The translations under genes were made by a program, and so were the position numbers. A DNA stretch of 60,757 nt, from contig CABUEI010000011.1 in assembly GCA_902490585.1 (NCBI GenBank), positions 1 through 60,757 of the forward strand, given 5' to 3'. The notes under the pieces were generated by a model. It saw only the letters and a program-made list of their open reading frames with translations, was not told the DNA's origin and ran no database searches. Shown here one piece after another: positions 33,934 to 42,635 of the stretch. This stretch comes from an uncultured Oscillospiraceae bacterium (GTDB taxonomy: Bacteria; Bacillota; Clostridia; Oscillospirales; Ruminococcaceae). The first letter of the stretch is position 1. Each line of letters opens with the position of its first letter.

Positions 33934-35013
33934 TTATGCGTTTTCAGCTTCAAACTTCTTCATGAACTCAACGAGCTTTTCAACGCCCTCGATAGGCATT
34001 GCGTTGTAGATAGAAGCTCTCATACCGCCTACTGTTCTGTGACCCTTGAGGTTTACAAAACCTGCTGCTGTAGCTTCCTTTACAAACTTAGCGTCAAGCT
34101 CTTCGTTACCTGTTACGAAAGGTACGTTCATGAGTGAACGGTCCTTCTTCTCAACTGTACCCTTGAACAGCTTTGACTGGTCGAGGAAGTCGTAAAGAAT
34201 CTTAGCTTTCTTCTCGTTGTGAGCCTTCATAGCCTCAAGACCGCCCATCTTCTTTATCCACTTGAATACCTTACCGCAGATATAGATACCGTAGCAGGGA
34301 GGTGTATTGTAAAGAGAATCAGCGTCAGCCTGTGTCTTCCACTTGAGCATTGTGGGAGTAGCGGGGTTAACGTCATCTCTGATGAGATCTTCACGGATTA
34401 TAGCGATAACAACACCGGCAGGGCCAATGTTCTTCTGAACTCCGCCGTAGATAACGCCGTACTTTGTTACGTCTACAGGCTCTGATAAGAAGCATGAAGA
34501 TACATCGGCTACAAGATCCTTACCCTTTGTGTTGGGTAACTGCCAGAACTTTGTACCGTAAATTGTATTGTTTTCGCAGATGTAAACATAGTCTGCGTCT
34601 TCGGGGATATCAAGATCGGAACAATCAGGGATATAAGAGAATGTCTTATCTGCCGATGATGCAACAGCTACAGCCTCGCCGTACTTCTGTGCTTCCTGAT
34701 ATGCCTTCTTAGCCCACTGACCTGTGATTATGTAAGCAGCCTTGCCGTTCTTCATAAGGTTCATGGGAACTGCGGCGAACTGCTGTGATGCACCGCCCTG
34801 TAAGAACAGAACCTTGTAGTTGTCGGGGATATTCATGAGGTCACGGATATCCTTTTCTGCTTCCTTTATAATTGCGTCGTATGCTTTTGAACGGTGGGAC
34901 ATCTCCATAACGGACATACCCGTGCCCTTGTAGTCAAGCATTTCATCTGCTGCTTCTTTAAGTACTTCTTCGGGAAGTACCGCAGGACCTGCGCTAAAGT
35001 TATAAACTCTCAT
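33934..35013 (-). CDS. serC: Phosphoserine aminotransferase
   Basis: A 359-residue PLP enzyme converting 3-phosphohydroxypyruvate and glutamate to phosphoserine. It opens with the conserved RVYNFSAGPAVLPEEVL and has the PLP lysine in YGGVQKNIGPAGV. The frame could start two codons earlier at a TTG, but the ATG at 35013 follows GGAGG at 9 nt. It is first in the serC-serA pair; no phosphoserine phosphatase gene is nearby. Codon bias matches that of serA. Confidence 0.96.
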   Translation of the reverse strand: MRVYNFSAGPAVLPEEVLKEAADEMLDYKGTGMSVMEMSHRSKAYDAIIKEAEKDIRDLMNIPDNYKVLFLQGGASQQFAAVPMNLMKNGKAAYIITGQWAKKAYQEAQKYGEAVAVASSADKTFSYIPDCSDLDIPEDADYVYICENNTIYGTKFWQLPNTKGKDLVADVSSCFLSEPVDVTKYGVIYGGVQKNIGPAGVVIAIIREDLIRDDVNPATPTMLKWKTQADADSLYNTPPCYGIYICGKVFKWIKKMGGLEAMKAHNEKKAKILYDFLDQSKLFKGTVEKKDRSLMNVPFVTGNEELDAKFVKEATAAGFVNLKGHRTVGGMRASIYNAMPIEGVEKLVEFMKKFEAENA

Positions 35014-35096
35014 TACCAAAAGCCTCCATGTTATATTACGGTGAAATACCGTGTTTCCGAATTCCGCTATGGCGAATTTCGCCTGCGTACTATATT

Positions 35097-35125
35097 ATTA
35101 TACTATCTAATTTGGCTATTGTCAA
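35097..35125 (-). promoter_or_regulatory. Perfect consensus promoter of serC-serA
   Basis: Minus strand TTGACA (35120-35125), 17 bp, TATAAT (35097-35102). The ~75-nt leader holds two small hairpins, GGCGAA/TTCGCC (35070-35082) and ACGGT/ACCGT (35039-35053). Confidence 0.88.
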
Positions 35126-35182
35126 TGACTTTTGCAAGTTGCACGCTGTTTTTTCGTCAAAAATGCCGAGCAGATAATACGA

Positions 35183-35212
35183 AAACGGCGGCAGAACAAT
35201 CCGCCGCCGTTT
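35183..35212 (-). terminator. Terminator of the M20-GNAT operon
   Basis: A 10-bp stem AAACGGCGGC / GCCGCCGTTT overlapping the GNAT stop codon. On the minus strand it is followed by TTTTC. Confidence 0.75.
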
Positions 35213-35720
35213 ATATTCTCTTTTCCATAACGACAAAACCGCCGTCGTCCGCTCTCACATACGAATAATAATCTGCAATATCAGAAAATTCCTTTGCAAT
35301 TACAGGCTTGTCGTCAACCCACAGTTTATAACACTGCGGTATATATCCCCTGTCTGTATAGAACTTCTCTACATATCCGCCGGCTGAGCCCACCGAAACA
35401 GATTTTGCTCCATACAACAAAGCCGCCTTTTCAAAGCAATCAATAAGTCTGCTTCCTATACCTTTTTTCTGACAATCGTATCTTACCGCAATTCCGTCAA
35501 GTGCGAAAGATTTATCTTCGGAATATTCAATTTCCCTGCTCCAGCCGAACACAGCTCCGATAATTTCGTCGTTTTCGATAACGGCAAGAAAAGCCTCGGG
35601 AAACATCTTTTCATAATGTTTCATCTTTTCGGGTTCACTGCCGGGGAGATATTCGGCGCAGAATGCAAAGAATTTTTCTTTCAGCTCATCACCGAGCTTG
35701 TTATATAACGTAATATCCAT
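35211..35720 (-). CDS. GNAT-family N-acetyltransferase
   Basis: A 169-residue acetyl-CoA-dependent acetyltransferase. Motif A is partly seen in VRYDCQKKGIGSRLIDCFE (Q/R-x-x-G-x-G/S), followed by GYVEKFYTDRGYIPQ as in motif B. The acceptor is not predictable. It starts immediately after the stop codon of the M20 peptidase (0-bp gap), with the ribosome site GGAG inside that gene, so the pair is translationally coupled; a link between peptide hydrolysis and amino-group acetylation is only a guess. Confidence 0.88.
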   Translation of the reverse strand: MDITLYNKLGDELKEKFFAFCAEYLPGSEPEKMKHYEKMFPEAFLAVIENDEIIGAVFGWSREIEYSEDKSFALDGIAVRYDCQKKGIGSRLIDCFEKAALLYGAKSVSVGSAGGYVEKFYTDRGYIPQCYKLWVDDKPVIAKEFSDIADYYSYVRADDGGFVVMEKRI

Positions 35721-37205
35721 TTAAAGCTCCGAGCCGTAGTTTTTTATAAAGTCATGATAGAATACAATTCCTCTTTCGAGCGATTCTACATTAAGGTTTT
35801 CGTTTATTGCGTGAGCACTGTTAAGCTGAGCACCCGTCATCATCAGAGGAACAAATCTCAGAACGCAGTCGCATATTTTCGTATAGTGGCGTGAATCGGT
35901 ACCTGCAAGCATTATATAAGGTATTCTCGGGATATCACCGAATGTTTCCGCTATTCTTTTGTTTACATATTTGTACGCATAGCAGTTCATATCCGCAACG
36001 GGCGGAACGTCAAAGCCTGCAAGCATCTCCATGGAAATGCCGAGCTTATGGCACAGCTTGCCGAGCTTTTTATACGACTGCGGTAGCGGCTCATGCACCA
36101 TGAAACGACAGTTTGCGGTAACGCTTGCCTTTTCTGGAATTACGTTTGCACCCTTGCTTCCCTCTGCCATGGTGAATATACAGGTAGTCTTAACAACAGC
36201 ACCCGCTGGTCCGCCTATCCTGTGCATTATGTACGGGGCAATCGGAGCGAAAAGCCAGAGATTTCCGTACAGCAGGCGGTGTCTGAAGTGGTGCATATAC
36301 GGTGCCATTGCGTGATATTGCACTCTTGCAGGGTGAGTTATCCTCTTCTTGAACGGATTTCTGTGTTCAATTATGTACATAAGCTTCGACAGCTTTGCAA
36401 AGGGATTGTTGTTGAACGGTACGCTTGCGTGTCCGCCTTTGCTCCTTGCAGTGAACTTGATATTGGCTCTACCCTTTTCGAGTATGCCTATCATGGCGTT
36501 GTGTGCCACCATTCTGCCCTTTGAACTGTCCTCGTACGACATTACCGAGCCGCCCTCGTCCATAACAAGATCAAAGTGTATTCCTTTTTCGTATAGATAT
36601 TCTACCGTCTTTACCGCACCGTCACCGGTGATCTCTTCGTTGTTCGAGCTTCCGACATATACGTCACAGACAGGGGTAAAACCCTCTTTTATAAGCTCCT
36701 CGATACTTTCAAGTATTGCACAGAGTGCGCCCTTGGTATCGACCGTACCTCTGCCCCATATTTTACCGTCGACTATTTTGCCCGAAAAAGCGTCATACTT
36801 CCATTTTTCACTGTCGGCAGGAACAACGTCCTGGTGCGACATAAGGCATATAGGGTTTCTGTTTTTATCCTTGCCACGCCAGATAAACAACAGTGCACCG
36901 TCTATATCCACACGTTCGCATACTCTGTGGATATTCGGATACTGCTGTTCAAGCAGGTCATGGAACTTGTATATCCGTGTTTTGTCGTTGTTGCCCCGTA
37001 TACTTACTGTCGGCACCTGTATGATCTTTGACAGATGCTCTGCGTGCGTGTCGCAGTCGATTCCGTCTTTATACGGGTCAAACGGCTTGTCGTCAGCGAA
37101 TTCTTTCTTCATGAATACGGCACGAAGCACCGCAATCAGAAACAGTACGGCATACACCGCAAGCAGTCCGAGTAAAACATACAGTACAATTAATAAAGGG
37201 TTCAC
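35721..37205 (-). CDS. Membrane-anchored M20-family metallopeptidase (CPS1-like)
   Basis: A 494-residue zinc peptidase with one N-terminal membrane helix. The metal and catalytic motifs are SHQDVVPAD, WGRGTVDTKGA, SSNNEEITGDGA (catalytic Glu pair) and MDEGGSV, with a final LAGTDSRHYTK histidine. The inserted dimerisation domain sits around 230-360. The build resembles carboxypeptidase S and N-fatty-acyl-amino-acid hydrolases. The open frame reaches a TTG at 37220, but GTG at 37205 has GAGGA 8 nt upstream, so I start there. Confidence 0.88.
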   Translation of the reverse strand: MNPLLIVLYVLLGLLAVYAVLFLIAVLRAVFMKKEFADDKPFDPYKDGIDCDTHAEHLSKIIQVPTVSIRGNNDKTRIYKFHDLLEQQYPNIHRVCERVDIDGALLFIWRGKDKNRNPICLMSHQDVVPADSEKWKYDAFSGKIVDGKIWGRGTVDTKGALCAILESIEELIKEGFTPVCDVYVGSSNNEEITGDGAVKTVEYLYEKGIHFDLVMDEGGSVMSYEDSSKGRMVAHNAMIGILEKGRANIKFTARSKGGHASVPFNNNPFAKLSKLMYIIEHRNPFKKRITHPARVQYHAMAPYMHHFRHRLLYGNLWLFAPIAPYIMHRIGGPAGAVVKTTCIFTMAEGSKGANVIPEKASVTANCRFMVHEPLPQSYKKLGKLCHKLGISMEMLAGFDVPPVADMNCYAYKYVNKRIAETFGDIPRIPYIMLAGTDSRHYTKICDCVLRFVPLMMTGAQLNSAHAINENLNVESLERGIVFYHDFIKNYGSEL

Positions 37206-37274
37206 GGCAAAATTCCTCAAATCTTTTATTACGTCAACAGTTACTGTAAAATCCGTAACAGTTATCGCCTCTTA

Positions 37275-37303
37275 ATTGTACCATATTCACAAAAATTATG
37301 CAA
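37275..37303 (-). promoter_or_regulatory. Promoter of the M20-GNAT operon
   Basis: Minus strand TTGCAT (37298-37303), 17 bp, TACAAT (37275-37280). The -10 ends 32 bp before the upstream HTH gene's stop codon. Confidence 0.62.
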
Positions 37304-37311
37304 GCATCTGC

Positions 37312-38217
37312 TTATTTTTTTACAGCATTTAATATACCGCTTACAATTGCGATGAGAACGCCGCCTATCGCATAGCCTATCCAGCACAGTTCCCAGTTAT
37401 CAAAACAAAATCCCATTATAAAAAGTACGATAGTTGCCGCAAGCATTATTCCGCCTGATATAGCCGATTTAAGTCTGTCCTCAAACGGTTTGTCGGGATT
37501 GTTTTCCCTGTTGTACTCCTCAACATCGTACTTTGAATACTGCATACCACCGTATATGAACAGCGGTGCGGCAACGGTGACGCACAGCAGCAATACCGCC
37601 GTACACAGTGCGTCAAAGCTTTCCTCCGTCATAATATCCGGTACGACCTTACCGACAAAGCTCTGCATTACCGTCAATATAATAACGCCGAGCAAAACAA
37701 GCACCGTACCGCCTGCAATAAATACAGGAAATTTATTTCTGAAAGCCTTTCTCTCCTCATCGGTATAAAACGGCTTGACATTCGGATTTTCCTTAACATA
37801 GTTGCCGTGTCTTATACCGCTTACTATAAATATCGCCGCACCGACCGTCACGAACAGCATGAATATTGCTGTCGCTATTGTTTCGTCAAGTCCGAACCCC
37901 ACCGTTAAAAGCATAACCGTAACGCCTGCAAGCACAGTCGCCGTACCGATACAGATTGCCTTTGTAAAGCTGTTCATCTCCTTGTCGTATCCGCTGACAT
38001 CCTGCGTGAAATTGTCCTCTGCATCGCTCTTAATAAGTTCGTCAAGCGTACAGCCGAAGTAATCGCTCAGCGTGATAAGCTTATCCGTTTCGGGAAACGC
38101 CGTGTCCGATTCCCACTTCGATACAGTCTGACGTGACACGTTCATAAACTCCGCCAGTCCCTCCTGGGTCATGCTTTTCTGTTTTCTGTAAAACTGAATA
38201 TTTGTTCCTAAGCTCAT
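37312..38217 (-). CDS. XRE-type HTH regulator with membrane domain
   Basis: 301 residues: an N-terminal Cro/CI-type HTH (about 5-60, MTQEGLAEFMNVSRQTVSKW), a short linker, then about six membrane segments in three helical pairs (about 85-130, 165-225, 250-300). Such membrane-tethered XRE proteins are common in Firmicutes and are thought to sense envelope or small-molecule signals. The two pairs of the form LxxGVxxLxxG look internally repeated. AAGGA precedes the ATG. Monocistronic; target unknown. Confidence 0.83.
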   Translation of the reverse strand: MSLGTNIQFYRKQKSMTQEGLAEFMNVSRQTVSKWESDTAFPETDKLITLSDYFGCTLDELIKSDAEDNFTQDVSGYDKEMNSFTKAICIGTATVLAGVTVMLLTVGFGLDETIATAIFMLFVTVGAAIFIVSGIRHGNYVKENPNVKPFYTDEERKAFRNKFPVFIAGGTVLVLLGVIILTVMQSFVGKVVPDIMTEESFDALCTAVLLLCVTVAAPLFIYGGMQYSKYDVEEYNRENNPDKPFEDRLKSAISGGIMLAATIVLFIMGFCFDNWELCWIGYAIGGVLIAIVSGILNAVKK

Positions 38218-38381
38218 ATATACATATCCTTTCCGACAGCTTTTCTGTCTGTCGTCATATTAGCATAATCATCGTGTAAGGTCTATAAACTTCGTGTTGC
38301 TTTTGAATATTTCTATGTAAATTTGCGGTTGCATCGGCTTCGCAGAGCCGTTTATGCGTACTGCGCCCATAATAAGAACAA

Positions 38382-38407
38382 ACGGCAGAAGAAACACCCT
38401 CTGCCGT
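38382..38407 (-). terminator. Hairpin after the YbhN-like gene
   Basis: A stem of ACGGCAGA / TCTGCCGT with an 11-nt loop lies 24 bp past the stop. The minus-strand T run is poor. Confidence 0.55.
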
Positions 38408-38431
38408 AAAATATTCCGTTACATTTTCCTA

Positions 38432-39547
38432 TCAGTCAAGCGGATCGCCTTTCAGTTCTTCTTCCGTAAGCTCGATCGTTGACTTGTCGGGGACTTCAAC
38501 ATTCATGAACTTACCCACAAACGTTGACAGTATAAGTCCTGCGATTATCGGCAGATAGAACGTGAGGAATCGCCAGATAAACGTTGAGATACCTACATAC
38601 TTTGTTCCGTCCGAACCTATGAATATAGTGCTGAAGAACAACGTATAACTTCCCTCTGCCGCACCGAGCGCACCCGGTAAAGGCATGAATGCCGAGATCA
38701 TCAGTACGAACGCCTGGCAGGAAATAATCGTCAGATAATCCGTGCCACTCAGTCCGAATCCGAGATAGATGACATAGGAAATCGAGAAATAAGCCGTAAG
38801 CTGAATTATATTGTAAATAATTAGTCTTATAATAAGCCACGGTTTTTTCTTGATGAACACGAAATTATCATGATACTCGTCTACAATATTCTCAACGGAC
38901 TTGATTTTCTTCAGCTTATCCTCTTCGCTCTTTATAAAGCGGAACTTGAAAATGTGAATCTTTGCAAGGAGCTTTACCGCCCACACTGCCATTTTCTTGA
39001 CCGGCTTCTTGAAGAACGCCAGCATGAACAACAGGATAATTACTATGGTATTAATTACAAATCCGAGAATTACCAGTGCCATAAGCGGAGCATAATCTGC
39101 AGAGAATTTGCTGAATCGTGCAAAAAGCACCACTGCAGAATATCCCGTCAGTACAAACTGATACATTATGAATTTACTGAGCAGTGCCGTCATAGCGTGC
39201 GACATAGGCACGCCGAACTTCGTGAAGTAGTATACCTGCATCGGCTGACCGCCGGTTGATGACGGAGTAATACAGTTAAAGTACTGACCTAGCAAGGTCG
39301 TCATGAATGTTCTGCTGAACTTTGCCTTAGGATATGTAGTCCTCAGCGCCGCATGAACACCCAGTGCCTCGAGCAGCCAGTATACTATCATAAGACCCAT
39401 CGCTATGAACAGGAATCCGACATTTATCTTCTGAATTGAATTGACAAGATTATCAAATCCGTCCACAAAATACACATAGAAGATCATGAATACGAATGCA
39501 ATTGCGCAAATAATAAGATTCAGCTTATTCGATTTTTTCTTTTTCAT
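38432..39547 (-). CDS. YbhN/LPG-synthase-TM family membrane protein
   Basis: 371 residues with about eight to nine membrane segments and the family hallmark ITPSSTGGQPMQVYYF (about 93-108) plus PLPGALGAAEGSYTLFF (about 288-304). It matches the transmembrane flippase-like domain of MprF (LPG_synthase_TM/UPF0104) but lacks the MprF synthase domain. Stand-alone members are suspected lipid or isoprenoid-linked-sugar translocases. It has a consensus promoter and GGGAGG before the ATG. An acidic C-terminal tail (LTEEELKGDPLD) faces the cytoplasm in the likely topology. Confidence 0.88.
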   Translation of the reverse strand: MKKKKSNKLNLIICAIAFVFMIFYVYFVDGFDNLVNSIQKINVGFLFIAMGLMIVYWLLEALGVHAALRTTYPKAKFSRTFMTTLLGQYFNCITPSSTGGQPMQVYYFTKFGVPMSHAMTALLSKFIMYQFVLTGYSAVVLFARFSKFSADYAPLMALVILGFVINTIVIILLFMLAFFKKPVKKMAVWAVKLLAKIHIFKFRFIKSEEDKLKKIKSVENIVDEYHDNFVFIKKKPWLIIRLIIYNIIQLTAYFSISYVIYLGFGLSGTDYLTIISCQAFVLMISAFMPLPGALGAAEGSYTLFFSTIFIGSDGTKYVGISTFIWRFLTFYLPIIAGLILSTFVGKFMNVEVPDKSTIELTEEELKGDPLD

Positions 39548-39619
39548 TAAGCCTCCCGGATTTGAATAAAGGCATTTTCAGTCTTTACACATTTAACCCA
39601 ATTTTACAATAACATTATA

Positions 39620-39648
39620 ATTATATCTCATAATGCAGTTTTTGTCAA
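39620..39648 (-). promoter_or_regulatory. Perfect consensus promoter of the YbhN-like gene
   Basis: Minus strand TTGACA (39643-39648), 17 bp, TATAAT (39620-39625). In the 349-bp gap 39548-39896 only this and the nfn promoter with its leader hairpin are recognised. Confidence 0.85.
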
Positions 39649-39794
39649 CGAGAAAAAGGTCGATATATGACTTACGGCTCGCAAGGTCGCTCAAACCGCA
39701 GAAAATCGGGTATTTAAAGAGTTTTTGCCGTAACGGGTCGTTTCATCATTACTTTAAGTAATGGCACTATTCAATATATAAATATCGAAAACGC

Positions 39795-39864
39795 TTGAAT
39801 TTTTTCCGCCAATCTGCTATACTTATGTGTGGCGATCTGAAGCGTCTGTATTTTTACAGATGCT
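39795..39864 (+). promoter_or_regulatory. nfnAB promoter and leader hairpin
   Basis: TTGAAT (39795-39800), 17 bp, TATACT (39818-39823). The leader, starting near 39830, contains a 10-bp hairpin AGCGTCTGTA / TACAGATGCT (39841-39850 / 39855-39864, one G-U pair) close to the mRNA 5' end. No T tract follows, so it is more likely a stabiliser than a terminator. Confidence 0.7.
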
Positions 39865-39896
39865 CCCATATATAACGAAAGGAAAGGGTTTTTACA

Positions 39897-40733
39897 ATGT
39901 ATAAAATACTCAAAAGACGTCAGCTCAACGAAAACGTTGTACTGATGGAAGTAGACGCTCCCTTCATTGCGAAGAAAGCGTTAGCAGGTCAGTTCATCAT
40001 TCTCCGTGTTGATGAAAAGGGTGAGAGAATACCTCTTACAATTTCCGACTATGACAGAGAAAAAGGTACAATCACAATCATATTCCAGATAGTAGGTCAG
40101 ACAACAATGCTGTTATCACAGCTTAAAGAAGGCGATGCACTGCTCGACTTTGTAGGTCCTCTCGGCAAGGCAACAGACTTTGAGGGTGCAAAGAAGGTAT
40201 GTGTTATCGGCGGCGGCGTAGGTAACGCTATCGCTTATCCTTCTGCAAAGCAGTTATTCAACGAAGGCGTTGAAGTTGACGTAATCGCAGGCTTCAGAAA
40301 CAAGGATATAGTTATCCTTGAGGACGAATTCAAGAAGGCAAGCACAAACTTCTATATCACGACAGATGACGGCTCATACGGCGAAAAGGGCTTCGTAACA
40401 AACAAGCTCCAGAGTCTTATTGACGCAGGCAACAAGTACGATCTCGTTGTTGCGATAGGTCCTGTACCTATGATGAAGTTTGTCTGTGAGGTTACCCGTC
40501 CTTACGGCATTAAGACGCTTGTATCACTCAATCCTATTATGATCGACGGTACAGGTATGTGCGGCGGCTGCCGTGTAAATGTCGGCGGAGAAATCAAGTT
40601 TGCGTGTGTTGACGGCCCTGACTTTGACGGTCATTTAGTAAACTTTGACGAGCTGATGAAGCGTAACTCGACATACAAGGAAAAAGAAGCTCACGACAGA
40701 GAACACTGCAGACTCTACAAGGCTGAGCAGTAA
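39897..40733 (+). CDS. nfnA: NfnA-like FAD/NAD-binding subunit
   Basis: 278 residues of the ferredoxin-NADP reductase fold: an FAD-binding barrel with RIPLTISDYD, an NAD-binding part with CVIGGGVGNAIAYP, and a C-terminal [2Fe-2S] cysteine cluster in GTGMCGGCRVNVGG...FACVDGPDFDG. Together with NfnB it matches the electron-bifurcating transhydrogenase that couples NADH and ferredoxin oxidation to NADP reduction. A dihydroorotate or sulfide dehydrogenase accessory role is the alternative annotation of this family, but the adjacent GltD-like partner supports Nfn. AAAGGAAAGG precedes the ATG. Confidence 0.88.
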   Translation: MYKILKRRQLNENVVLMEVDAPFIAKKALAGQFIILRVDEKGERIPLTISDYDREKGTITIIFQIVGQTTMLLSQLKEGDALLDFVGPLGKATDFEGAKKVCVIGGGVGNAIAYPSAKQLFNEGVEVDVIAGFRNKDIVILEDEFKKASTNFYITTDDGSYGEKGFVTNKLQSLIDAGNKYDLVVAIGPVPMMKFVCEVTRPYGIKTLVSLNPIMIDGTGMCGGCRVNVGGEIKFACVDGPDFDGHLVNFDELMKRNSTYKEKEAHDREHCRLYKAEQ

Positions 40734-40751
40734 GGAAAGGACGATAAGAAA

Positions 40752-42140
40752 ATGCCTAATATGTCATTAACTAAGGTTCCTATGCCCGAACAGGACCCTA
40801 ACGTAAGAAATAAGAACTTCCTCGAAGTTGCAATGGGATATACAGAAGAAATGGCAATGGAAGAAGCATCACGTTGCCTTAACTGTAAGAACAAGCCCTG
40901 CGTAAGCGGTTGCCCCGTTAACGTAAGAATACCCGAATTTGTAGCGAAGGTTGCAGAGGGCAAGTTTGAAGAAGCGTATGAGATAATCACAAGCACAAAC
41001 AGCCTCCCCGCAATCAGCGGCCGTGTTTGTCCTCAGGAAAATCAGTGCGAGGGCAAGTGCGTAAGAGGTATCAAGGGCGAGAGCGTATCTATCGGACGTC
41101 TTGAGCGTTTCTGTGCAGACTATCACATGAAGCACAGCGATGCAAAGGCTGTTAAGCCCCAGTCGAACGGCAAGAAGGTTGCAGTTGTAGGTGCAGGTCC
41201 TTCAGGTCTTACCTGTGCAGGTGACCTTGCTAAGAAGGGTTACGAAGTAACAGTATTTGAAGCATTCCACACAGCAGGCGGCGTTCTGGTTTACGGTATT
41301 CCCGAATTCAGACTTCCCAAGGCTATCGTTAAGAAAGAAGTTGAGAACCTCCAGGATCTCGGCGTTGAAGTAAAGACAAACATGGTTATCGGTCGTGTTC
41401 TGTCAGTTGACGAACTGTTTGAGATGGGCTACAAGGCTATCTTCATCGGTTCAGGTGCAGGTCTTCCCTCATTCATGGGTATCGAAGGTGAAGATTTAAT
41501 CGGTGTTTACTCAGCTAACGAGTACCTCACAAGAACAAATCTTATGAAGGCTTATCTTGAAGGCTACGATACACCTATTATAAAGAGCAAGTCCGTAGCA
41601 GTTGTAGGCGGCGGTAACGTTGCAATGGATGCCGCAAGATGTGCAAAGCGTCTCGGTGCTGAAAATGTATACATAGTTTACCGTAGAGGTATGGAAGAAA
41701 TGCCTGCCCGTAAGGAAGAAGTTCATCACGCTATGGAAGAGGGCATCATCTTCAAGAACCTCAACAACCCTGTCAAGATTCTCGGTGATGAGAACGGCAG
41801 AGTAAGAGCTATGGAATGTATCGAAATGGAACTCGGTGAACCCGATGCAAGCGGCAGACGTAAGCCTATCGCTAAGGAAGGAAGCAACTTTGAACTTCCC
41901 GTTGACACAGTTATCATGTCAATCGGTACATCACCCAACCCCCTCATCAGAAGCACAACTCCCGGTCTTGATACAAACAAGAGAGGTTGCCTTGTTGTTA
42001 ACGAAGACACAATGCAGACAACCCGTGAGGGCGTTTATGCCGGCGGTGACGCAGTTACAGGTGCCGCTACAGTTATTCTTGCTATGGGTGCCGGTAAGCA
42101 GGCTGCCAAGAGCATTGATGAATATCTGAGCAAGAACTAA
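40752..42140 (+). CDS. nfnB: NfnB-like / glutamate synthase small-chain-type flavoprotein
   Basis: 462 residues: N-terminal Fe-S domain with CLNCKNKPCVSGCPVN and CPQENQCEGKCVRG, then FAD-binding VAVVGAGPSGLTCAGDLA, an NADPH-binding domain with VAVVGGGNVAMDAAR, and the closing GVYAGGDAVTGAATVI. It is homologous to GltD, but no gltB large subunit is present and it follows nfnA by 18 bp, as in nfnAB pairs. Codon use is biased to AAG/TTC, suggesting high expression. Confidence 0.9.
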   Translation: MPNMSLTKVPMPEQDPNVRNKNFLEVAMGYTEEMAMEEASRCLNCKNKPCVSGCPVNVRIPEFVAKVAEGKFEEAYEIITSTNSLPAISGRVCPQENQCEGKCVRGIKGESVSIGRLERFCADYHMKHSDAKAVKPQSNGKKVAVVGAGPSGLTCAGDLAKKGYEVTVFEAFHTAGGVLVYGIPEFRLPKAIVKKEVENLQDLGVEVKTNMVIGRVLSVDELFEMGYKAIFIGSGAGLPSFMGIEGEDLIGVYSANEYLTRTNLMKAYLEGYDTPIIKSKSVAVVGGGNVAMDAARCAKRLGAENVYIVYRRGMEEMPARKEEVHHAMEEGIIFKNLNNPVKILGDENGRVRAMECIEMELGEPDASGRRKPIAKEGSNFELPVDTVIMSIGTSPNPLIRSTTPGLDTNKRGCLVVNEDTMQTTREGVYAGGDAVTGAATVILAMGAGKQAAKSIDEYLSKN

Positions 42141-42162
42141 AAAATTATCTGTAAATACAGCA

Positions 42163-42459
42163 AAGGCTGATGCAAAACGCATCAGCCTTCAGTTTGTCGA
42201 AAAACCTCTTGTTTATCGAAAATGGGGTGTCGAGTGTTGCTTGCTCTGCTGGTTTTGCATCGTGCAAAACTTTTGGCAAGCAACCAAAGCATCCTTGCTT
42301 TGGGGCATAGCCCCCGACAGGGACTAGGGGCGGTAGCCCCAGTAATATAGCCCCTTCCCACGGGGAAGGGGTTTGGGGTTAGGGATTGAGAACAAGCACT
42401 TTTTTGGAAAAACAGACTTTTTCTACAGTCTGAAGGCTGATGCAAAACGCATCAGCCTT
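42163..42459. repeat. Hairpin-array element flanked by 27-bp direct repeats
   Basis: Two identical 27-bp copies (42163-42189 and 42433-42459), each itself a hairpin (AAGGCTGATGC / GCATCAGCCTT, loop AAAAC), flank about 243 bp. Only the right copy is followed by T6 and works as the nfn terminator. The interior holds at least five consecutive hairpins: GTTGCTTGC/GCAAGCAAC (42236-42284) enclosing GTTTTGCA/TGCAAAAC, CCAAAGCA/TGCTTTGG (42284-42303), GGGGC/GCCCC (42302-42314), GGGGC/GCCCC (42327-42340) and CCCCTTCCC/GGGAAGGGG (42351-42371). An 87-codon minus-strand frame here lacks a ribosome site. The remaining gap up to 42635 shows nothing recognisable. Confidence 0.75.
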
Positions 42460-42635
42460 TTTTATTTGAACTTGTAAGGAATTTTTGACGGATAAAAAAG
42501 TGAAAAACTGATTCCGGATTTAACAATTGATTTCTGAATGAAACCTGAATTGCTTTTCACTACCTATGCAAAACGTTGCTATGCTCTGACCTTTTTAAAT
42601 CTGTTCTGAAGGTGCTCCGCAATTATTCATTATAT

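Noticed and set aside
40752..42140. Glutamate synthase small subunit as the sole name
   Set aside because: No large subunit gene is present and the gene follows nfnA directly; the Nfn assignment explains both genes.
42182..42445. An 87-codon minus-strand reading frame in the hairpin array
   Set aside because: No ribosome site, and it runs through a chain of hairpins and both terminator copies; it is best explained as a chance frame in a repeat element.
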